Assembly (NCBI GenBank): GCA_018343915.1
Contig: JABRWF010000007.1
Coordinates: forward strand, 2,232,001 to 2,296,000
Length of the DNA stretch: 64,000 nucleotides
Direction: 5' to 3'
Origin: Agroathelia rolfsii
Taxonomy: Eukaryota; Basidiomycota; Agaricomycetes; Amylocorticiales; Amylocorticiaceae
A model generated the notes under the pieces. It saw nothing but the letters and a program-made list of their open reading frames with translations, was not told where the DNA came from and ran no database searches. Of the stretch, positions 56,297 to 64,000 are shown one piece after another (positions within the stretch are counted from its first letter, which is position 1; each line of letters opens with the position of its first letter). Both the position numbers and the translations under genes were made by a program.

Positions 56297-57370
56297 ATGG
56301 TCGTAATGACACGAGCGGCAGCAGCAGCAGCAGCAGCCAGACACGCTGCCTCCGCTGCTACCATTCAAGGTAGCAGCTTATCTCCCGCACCCCATGACTC
56401 AGCTACTGGTATCCGAACCTGTCGAGGAGATGGTTACATCGCCATTATATCGCCATCACACACCGGCATGGGCGTACACACAAAGTGGGTGTACGACGAC
56501 AATGACGACCCGTTGCTATCCCCCACCGGTGGTCGCCCCTCACTTGATTTCCGCCCGCCGTCCCGCAGCCGGCTGGTGCGGGGAATCAAAGGCCGGCGAC
56601 GTGCGCTTCCGTCCATCTCGAGCCTATCGTTTTGCTCTAGCGCGGGTACCTTCTCGCTTTCGGATCTAACAGAAGACAACGGAGATGACGAAGATGAAGA
56701 TGAAGAATATGACGAAGATGAGAACGACGATATGAGCGATGTCTCGTTCGAACAACGAAACCGGGGCACGAGCGTTCCGGAATCTGAATATCCGCGATTG
56801 ACCACGCCTGGGGTACCACAACAGTCTATCATGCCCAGCTCCGTCCTCAGGACACCACGCAAGATGCCCCGTCTTGGTCATGAAGATGACGGCGCAGGTC
56901 ATATATTCCGCATGGGTAGCCTGACGCCGACTGGCCCTACTACTGCCAGTGCACCAAGTAGTACGGACCACTGGCGTGTGTTTTCTGGTAAGAAGCGCCC
57001 GTTGGCACGAGAAGACACCATGGACTTTGACACCGGCGAACAGTCCTGGATTCCACCTGTGCGAAGAGGTATCCTTCCCGTCACCAAAATAAGGATGTCC
57101 TCGCCAAGCCCACGCAAACCTCGACTGCTGGGCCCCGAGGGAACCCACCTAATTTTGGAACAGGATATCGGATCGGGCTCGCAGTACACCTGTACATCCA
57201 ACTCCCACTCTACCACTAACTCGAGCGCCAACTCTACCAGCTCCGCATCGGGTTTCGTGCCTAGTGTGCAGTACCCTGCCGGTCGCACCGCTGTTGTATT
57301 CAAGAAACCCCGCCTGCTAGGTCCCCATGGCACACATCTAATCGACCCGGATTCCGAGATGGAGACGTAG
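56297..57370 (+). CDS. Intronless orphan with repeated KPRLLGP motif
   Basis: A single open frame of 357 aa, unusual among the intron-dense genes here. It begins MVVMTRAAAAAAAARHA, has an acidic tract (about 130-155) and no membrane helix. The short motif KPRLLGPxGTHLI occurs twice: near residues 274-286 and again near the C-terminus (about 338-350), with a degenerate third form (RKMPRLGHEDDGAGHIF) earlier. Such repeats may be docking motifs. No domain is recognised. Coding status is supported by length, repeated protein-level motif and codon-like third-position variety, not by homology. Confidence 0.6.
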   Translation: MVVMTRAAAAAAAARHAASAATIQGSSLSPAPHDSATGIRTCRGDGYIAIISPSHTGMGVHTKWVYDDNDDPLLSPTGGRPSLDFRPPSRSRLVRGIKGRRRALPSISSLSFCSSAGTFSLSDLTEDNGDDEDEDEEYDEDENDDMSDVSFEQRNRGTSVPESEYPRLTTPGVPQQSIMPSSVLRTPRKMPRLGHEDDGAGHIFRMGSLTPTGPTTASAPSSTDHWRVFSGKKRPLAREDTMDFDTGEQSWIPPVRRGILPVTKIRMSSPSPRKPRLLGPEGTHLILEQDIGSGSQYTCTSNSHSTTNSSANSTSSASGFVPSVQYPAGRTAVVFKKPRLLGPHGTHLIDPDSEMET

Positions 57371-58196
57371 TCCTGGTTGACATACTTGTCATCTGCGCCC
57401 ACGCGTGCCACAGGTTTCCGTTGTACATAGTAATAGACTGCCTGTGGGTATGATGCCAGACACCCCACGCCGATTGTCGAGGTGGTTCTACAGATTTGCG
57501 TTTTTTTTTTTCCTCTTTTTTTATTTCCTTACGCTTCCTTCATTCCTTTTCAGTTTTCTTTTCCTTGAAACTCTTTCTCTCCTTTCTATTTCTTTTGCAC
57601 GCCTGGAGCACCCCGTTCAACAGGACCGATTGCTTTCCTTTCTTCGTTTTCTTTCTTTCTTTCTTTCCATGTACAAATCTGGCAACCGTAAATTATGCTT
57701 ATGACTGTAACGAGAAAACATGTATATGTATGTATGGTTATTATATGAATATTAATATATGGTCGAAGATGACCTGAACAACAACTTGGATGGTGTACAT
57801 GTACGATGGATGAACGTGTTCTCTACGGATGACCCTTGGGTTATCTCCAGGACGACGACGGATTGCGCAAATATTAGTCTTATCTCAGGTTTGTGTGTGT
57901 GTATTCCCGTAGGTCCAAAAATCACGTGATGTGCGTGACCTACGGACCGGCATTCGGATAGCATGACCATTTTGGACGAGGATCTGTGCCCAAAAAAATT
58001 CCGGCTGCCGAATGAACGCGGACGCACTGTTGTTTACGACATACTCCAACTTGAAGGCATTTGCATCCCGCGTGTGTGTGTGTGGGTAGCGCGCTACTTG
58101 ACTGGTTGCTTACCTCTTGTCTTTTTCTCTTGTATCTATTTCACCAGGCTACGCCAGACTAGCTAGCAAGCAAGTGACTACTTGACCCGTAACGGA
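57371..58196. other. Intergenic region with pyrimidine-rich tract
   Basis: 826 bp. A strongly T-rich stretch spans about 57497-57600 and a (TTTC)n repeat about 57640-57668. Short (GT)n runs lie near 57892-57902 and 58070-58082. The right end carries the TOM70 promoter. Confidence 0.5.
57640..57668. repeat. (TTTC)n tandem repeat in T-rich 3' region
   Basis: About five TTTC/CTTT units within a longer pyrimidine tract downstream of the intronless orphan gene. It lies in the probable 3' untranslated or intergenic region. Confidence 0.7.
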
Positions 58197-60662
58197 ATGG
58201 CACCCGCGGAAACATCTTCCACGCTCATTGAGCGTGTCCAGAACTTTGTCTCGGAAAATAAACGTGCTGTGATTATTGGCACTGCGGCCGCTGTACTTGC
58301 TGTCGGCGGTGTTGCGTACTATGCTTCTACCTCACGTGGGCTGGGCGGCACCGGCGGAGACCTAGAGAAGGGCAAAGGAAAGGGTTCGAAGAAGGGCAGC
58401 AGCAGTTCCAAGAAGCGCAAGACAGTCAAGGATGACGACGGTCCTATATTGGAGGAGATTCCCAAGGCTGAAGAGGGTATGTATGCTGCATCTTGTCTGC
58501 TGTTGCGACTTGAATAACAGGTATGATATTTTGAATAGATGATGAGCCTCTGACGCCTGCGCAGATTGCTGCACTGTCGACCGAGGTTTGTACAGACATA
58601 CACGGGACGCTTGGTTTGATATACTTACTGCATGAATACCGAACATAGGACCGCACAAAAGCTGCAGCAGACCTCAAAGCCCGGGGCAACACAGCGTACC
58701 AGAAGCGTGAATTCGAAAAGGCTGTGGACCTGTACACACGTGCCATTGAGGTCTCGCCCAAACCAGAACCGGTCTTCTACAGCAATCGTGCTGCATGTTA
58801 GTCCAGTCCATGCTATGATGTTTGCGCGCTCTCGGGTTTAATAGTTTCCCAGGTTATGTGAACATGTCTCCGCCCAAGTTGGAGTCGGTGGTGGCCGACT
58901 GCGATGAAGCTTTGAAGCTCGACCCGAGCTACGTCAAGGCGCTGAACAGACGTGCTACCGCGCTCGAGGGACTGCAACGTTACGTTGAGGCGCTAAGAGG
59001 TTAGTATAGAGAAGGAACATGGATTTTTAACAAGGCTAAATTATGAACCATTTATTCAGACTTCACGGCCGCCACTATTTTGGATCGCTTCCAGAACGTG
59101 TCCGCTGCTCAATCAGTAGAGCGCGTCCTGAAGACCATCTCTACTGAGAAAGCGACCGAAATCCTGGCTGTACGCTATTTTTTTACTTATCTTTTTTGTT
59201 CAATGCTTTTTGGCTTACAATGATACCCTGTTCAGCAACGTGAACCTCGCTTGCCACCTCGTACATTCATCTCATCTTACTTCGCCGCCTTCCGCCCACG
59301 TATGCTTCTGAGCATTCCCCCCTTAATCTTGTTACTCACAAAAAATACAAATTCAGGCCCCATACCCGCCCTTCCCGAAGAACCATCAACGGGCGACTCG
59401 ACCTTGTTATTAGCGTTGCAAGCGCATGAAGCTGGAGATTACACCCATGCCTTTACCCTCATCAACGAATCCCTCGAGCAGGGTATTTCCTTCGATGTTG
59501 GCCGCGCTGAAGCACTGAATCTCCGTGGTACATTCAAGTACGCAATTTTGAAAAAGAAATGTCGATGATTTGAGTCTCATGATTGTTTAATGAACAGATT
59601 CCTGATGGGCGATATCCTTGGTGCCAAGGAGGATCTGACGGCCTCGACTGAGCTTCTTCCTTCCTTGACCCAGAGCCATGTCAAACTGGCTAGCGTGCAC
59701 ATGGAGCAGGGTGATCCCACTGAAGCATTCAAGTGCTTCGACGAGGCTATCAAGCACAACCCTAATGATCCTGATATCTACTACCACCGGGGACAGGGTA
59801 TGTTGTGCCCATTCATCGTATATGCACACGATGGTGCTAACGTAGTTCTCTTGAATACTAGTTCTCTTCATCATGAACGAATTCAAGGAGGCCTCTACCA
59901 ACTATGCAAAATCAACCGAGCTCGACGATCAATTCGTGTTCAGTCACATACAGCTTGCTGTCGCTCAATACAAGATGGATCAGACTGGTAGCAGCATGGC
60001 GACATTCAGGAGGACGCTCAAGGCTTTCCCTCAAAGGAGTGAGCCACACAACTACTAGTACGTTTATGCGGTTTATTTGGTCTTATTGATGAGTGATGTT
60101 AACCTAATTTCTGTGTGCAGCGGTGAGCTGCTCCTCGACCAACAACGGTTCGAAGAGGCCATCGAGAAGTTTGAGCGCGCGTACGAGCTGGAAAGCCAAA
60201 AGTATGTATGACGTCACCAAGATACCCAAAAAAAAATATTAACCACCCCTCTTCTTTTTCTGGTATAGACCTGCCCCATTCAACGTCCTACCTCTCGTAA
60301 ACAAGGGTCTTGCCATCTATCAGTGGAGGCAGGACATCGTCGCCGCCGAGCAGTGCTGCAACGAAGCGCTCGCCATCGACAACGAGTGCGAGGCAGCCGT
60401 GGCTACGCTGGCCCAGCTCAGCTTGCAACAAAGCCGTATCGACGTCGCCTTGAAGATGTTCGAGCGTCAAGTTGAGCTCGCACGGAGTGAGCCCGAGTTA
60501 CAGAATGCACTCACGTATCAATATGTGCGTTACATCTTTATTCCCTCTTGGAGTCCCAGCTGACAAACTTTTTTACCATGTCAGGCAACGGAAGCACAGA
60601 TGCAGTTCTTACAAAACTATCCACAGATGGCCAGCCAGCTGTCCTCGATGGCCAGGCCCTAG
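58197..60662 (+). CDS. TOM70: Mitochondrial outer-membrane import receptor Tom70
   Basis: Twelve exons: 58197..58476, 58539..58585, 58649..58796, 58853..58999, 59060..59169, 59236..59299, 59357..59537, 59598..59797, 59862..60057, 60121..60201, 60269..60524, 60585..60662; 595 aa. An N-terminal anchor ([20 protein letters not shown], about 23-42) is followed by a Lys-rich linker. The first TPRs ([58 protein letters not shown]) form the Hsp70/Hsp90 clamp; the C-terminal TPRs bind preproteins. The linker [21 protein letters not shown] is typical of Tom70. It receives chaperone-bound carrier precursors and passes them to Tom40. All splice joints keep frame. Confidence 0.92.
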
Positions 60663-61474
60663 GCTAAGTCTGGGAGGGGAGAAAAAGTGCGGATATAACT
60701 TCAACGGGGATGGAGAGGTAAGGATTGATAACGCTATGTGGACTATATAGAGGGTTGAGAGGATTGATGAATGGACATGCTGACGTCCAAGTGTGAAAGC
60801 ATGCTCTTTTCCTTCTATTTTGCTTAAATTTTTTGATAATATCGTATTTACTCTAATGGCTTTCTCATTCATTCAATGCCTATCTACCTATTTACAAATG
60901 CCGTGGACGGCAGGTTTACTTTTCCTCTTTTTTTTTTCCATACATGGATACATGCCAATATGGACCAATACCAACCCACTCACCTCACCTCTTAAGCAAG
61001 TTCAATGTTTGATTGTCCGTTTCTCCTTCGGTGATTGAATGATAATCATCATCATCTGCTCTCCACTTGCAATAACATATCAGATCTCTATGAGAAGAGG
61101 TGATATGATAACGCTTAATGGTGAGTGTCTTTCTTTTCTTTTCCTTTTTCGATCCACCAGAGAGATAAAACTCAGAGGGAAAAAAAAAAATCAAACAAGC
61201 AGTAGAAGAAGGATGGCAAGGGTGAAGTACAATAAAATTACAGACTGGCGCTTTTGCCCCGCTACAAAACCCAAAGAAAAGCAGGTATGAATGAATGAAT
61301 GCATGATACATCGATGAAGGTGGAGAATTACAAACAACAAGAAACGACAATAGTGCCGATTGTGGTGAAAATGTGAAGAATATAGACAGAGCAAGGAATG
61401 AAATAAAATAAAAGAAGAAAAACGAAAAAAAAAGAAAAAGAAAAGAAAAGAAAGATGCTGTCCATAGAATTGTG
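60663..61474. other. Convergent intergenic region
   Basis: 812 bp between the 3' ends of TOM70 and the reverse-strand Gln-rich gene. Purine-rich runs near 61390-61450 (AAAGAAAAAG type) are the only notable feature. Confidence 0.4.
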
Positions 61475-64000
61475 TCAGCCACGGGGTAGACGGCCGGTAT
61501 ACACCGGGATATCGTCCGCCGCTGTTCGACGCTGTTGTTGATGATGTTGCTGCTGCTGTTGGATGGTGGTACCGCGACCACCTGTTTGCGTCGCGGCCAC
61601 CAAACTGGATGCTAACGTTTGCGATGGTTGTGGCATATTGATAGCTGCCGCCAATGACTGTGTCGGTGGGTGCATAACACCATTTGCGAGTGCGAAGGAG
61701 TCCATAGCGCTGGCACCGAACGAGGGTGGTACCTGGCGAGGAATTGCACTCTCGAGATAAGATTCACCTGGATTAATGTACCCAGTGCCAGTCGTCATCG
61801 ACATAGACATTCCCATTGCTGTCGTAGATGAACGAACGATTGGCTGATGATGTTGAACATTAGATGGCCATCCAGGGCTAGTATTAGCAGTCGCGGTCAT
61901 AGCGGCGGCGGCGGTGGCGACGGTACTAGTGGGCATATAATGCGGTACTGGTACTGCCGGCATAGGCTCGTTTTCCGGAAAGATGAATGGTTGGTTCGGA
62001 TCCTGATTTGCAGCTTCGATCATCGTGGGCGATGTGAATATCGAAGTGGCTGAGAGTGGAGCAGCCACGAGTGCGCTGGGCGTCGGCACGTATGCTTGCT
62101 GTGGTTGTGGATGTGCTTGCGGCTGCGGTTGCGGCTGTTGTTGCTGACGTAGGTGACTGGCCGTCGGAAATGGTGGAGAAGTGCCAAATGGCACCGTGTT
62201 GGATATCGTTGTAGTGGTAGGTGATGTCATGGATGCTGGTGACGACACATATACATCGGATGACGCCGGTTCGGGTGAAGAAGAAGGGTAAACTGGCAGT
62301 GGCGTTCTCGACGATAATGCAGAAGAATGTGGTGAAGAAGCCATGACCATGCTGGAATATACGCTTCCTGCATCCGTTTCTCCTACTCCCCCTCCGCTTA
62401 CGCCACCCGCATCTGCCGCAAAGGGCAATAATGGAATAATGGGCGATGATGTTGCCGATCCTCGCCTGCTGTTCGAACGGTCTCGCTGTGTCGACCATCC
62501 ACCACTGGTATGCATGTATACCTGAGACATTGTAGGATCTCCCATGTATCCATCCGGCCGAAGTTCGGACTGGGCACCGGGAGGGCTGGTTCTGGGCATG
62601 CGTGAACGAGAATAAGGTGCCGCTGCTTCGCGTGGTGAGGTAGGATGGAGGTGCTGGCGTCTTCCTATGGATGTAAGGGGCATCCCTTCGGAGGCGGTCA
62701 GGCTCCGACGTGGAGGGCTCGGAATGGCGATCGGAGGAGGATATGTGCTTTTTTCGCGTGGGGGAGGAGACTCGGTAAAGAATTCAGATGAACGTGGTGG
62801 AGAATGGGATGCACCGTTCTTTTTCTTCGACGACAGACCGTGTTTCTTTTGAAGGCGTGAGACGAGAGAGGCGGTCGCCACCATATTTGTTTCCAAAAGC
62901 GTCTCGTCTCTTGATGATGTATTTGTCCCAGGGACGATGACATGCGCTGAGGAGCCGTCAGGGGGGTATGTAAGGCTACGGGGCAAGGGTGGGGCAGCCT
63001 GTCCAAAATAACGTAAGTCAGACAATATATGCGCATTCTTCTCTTTCATCGCATACCTCTGGCATCTGACGGACTGAAAAAAGAACAGTAACTTTAAGGT
63101 AAATGTATCAAAAAACCACAGAAACCATGCTCACTCGACGCTGAGAAGCTGGGGGGTACTAGTGGGGCTGATAAATATACTTGCATATCGTCCCCGACCG
63201 GAAACCAAGGCGACGTTTGCTGAGAAAGCGAGACTCTCAGCTGTAGTGGTGGAGAGATATGAGAAAAATGATTGTTGTCAACAGTAGTAATGAAACCAAA
63301 AAAAGTACCATTTCATAGAAAAGTGTAGTAAAAAAATTCGTGTTTTGGCCCTTCTGCAGAATCATGTGGCAATTAACTTTTTTCTGAAAGACAGCGATTA
63401 GGACGGGGCGACTCCCTTGTTTAATTCTTTTCTTTCAATAAATGATACCTGAGTAAAAATTCGTATTAGCCGTTGAATCGCGGGTGCGTCTTGGGCACCC
63501 AGCTCCCTCCCAAATTCATCAAGCGGGTTGGCAGCGGCAATGACGAAGACGTGGCGCGCAGCTGGCCTCTCGGGGTGCGTGGTTGCGATCGTCTAGAAAA
63601 GTATCCAACGAAGAAAACAAAAATATTAGTCGGTTCAACCGAATCACAAGACTTTAAATAGCGGGAGACCTGAAAACCTCTCTCGAGAAGGCGGATAGAA
63701 ATTCTGTTATCGGGTTGATCATAAAAGGGTATATGAGGCAATCCAGATGTAGTCATTGTCATCGGGTGATTCGACTCATTCAAATCTTTATCATCGGAGA
63801 CGGGACAGCTAAAGGATGTTAATGGTTGACTCTACATCCACACATGGAAAAAGGCACAGTCAGTAAATAGGTATTTCTCAAAACGAAAAAGGGAAAAAGG
63901 CTTCTATTGTAAAAATAAAAGAAAAAGGAGAGAAAAGAAAACAAGGGCAGGAAAGAGGACCTTTGCGTCAGATTCCTTGATGGCTCTGAGCAGTGCGGGA
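61475..64000 (-). CDS. Gln/Pro-rich protein with possible Med25-type VWA domain, 3' part
   Basis: Exons (reverse): >63961..64000, 63670..63831, 63449..63592, 63309..63383, 63135..63240, 63057..63073, 61475..62998; the 5' end lies outside the window. All joints keep frame. The upstream exons (LLRAIKESDAK, IPFYDQPDNRISIRLLERGF, ARHVFVIAAANPLDE, KKVNCHMILQKGQN) look like a Rossmann-type von Willebrand A fold; the HVFVIAA strand and the following NCHMI strand recall Mediator subunit Med25. The last exon (508 codons) is Ser/Pro/Gln-rich with poly-Gln runs, usual for transcription co-regulators. The VWA/Med25 assignment is tentative; the C-terminal half gives no family signal. Confidence 0.5.

Noticed and set aside
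61066..61581. Hydrophobic reverse-strand frame rich in Phe/Leu
   Set aside because: It is the shadow of A/G-rich 3' sequence (AAAGAAAAG runs) and overlaps the end of the Gln-rich gene in another frame.

Overview
The window looks like nuclear DNA of a filamentous basidiomycete, probably an Agaricomycete. Genes are closely packed on both strands and cut by many short introns (mostly about 45-75 nt) with GTRNGT donors, CTAAC-like branch sites and YAG acceptors. The gene set is fungal: lysophospholipase, Ste24, Atg22, Ypp1, Eos1, Irc5/Lsh, Argonaute and a DUF6533 seven-helix protein. No bacterial operons, CRISPR arrays, transposons or rRNA were seen. Gene models were built by hand, joining exons so that reading frame and family alignment are kept. 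Because tabulated ORFs may begin at non-ATG codons, starts were moved to real ATGs.

Layout, left to right. 1-848 (-): 5' part of a membrane protein cut by the window edge. 1579-2918 (-): AlkB-type dioxygenase, divergent from 3426-7015 (+), an Irc5/Lsh SNF2 ATPase. 7218-8699 (-): SDR paralogue A. 9034-14465 (-): a large Fab1-like PIP kinase lacking FYVE and an intact chaperonin domain. 14873-15918 (-): cyclophilin H, divergent from 16258-16997 (+), U5 snRNP protein Dib1. 17182-23204: two tandem SDR paralogues (B, C) flanked by two related membrane proteins. 23611-26600 (+): mitochondrial tRNA-modifying MTO1. 27973-30189 (+): secreted lysophospholipase. 30491-31119 (+): SUMO. 31501-32280 (-): unidentified gene. 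33407-35296 (+): Ste24, convergent with 35360-37540 (-), Atg22. 38157-38612 (-): weak orphan. 39418-41028 (+): DUF6533 protein. 41592-43810 (-): flavin monooxygenase, divergent from 44079-44863 (+), an NTF2-like protein. 45555-49334 (+): Argonaute. 49538-53371 (-): Ypp1/TTC7, divergent from 53684-55448 (+), Eos1-like. 56297-57370 (+): intronless orphan. 58197-60662 (+): Tom70. 61475-64000 (-): 3' part of a possible Med25-like protein.

What stands out. (i) Extremely small exons are needed to keep genes intact: a 3-nt exon in cyclophilin H, and 4-nt plus 9-nt exons at the same positions in all three SDR paralogues. (ii) Seven of about 181 hand-placed introns need a GC donor. (iii) The SDR copies carry a shared promoter element whose core is the inverted repeat TGACG-N3-CGTCA. 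(iv) Several divergent neighbours are functionally related or plausibly so: CypH/Dib1 (both tri-snRNP proteins), FMO/NTF2-like, AlkB/Irc5.

All family names rest on recognised motifs, not database searches. Species cannot be fixed from the sequence.
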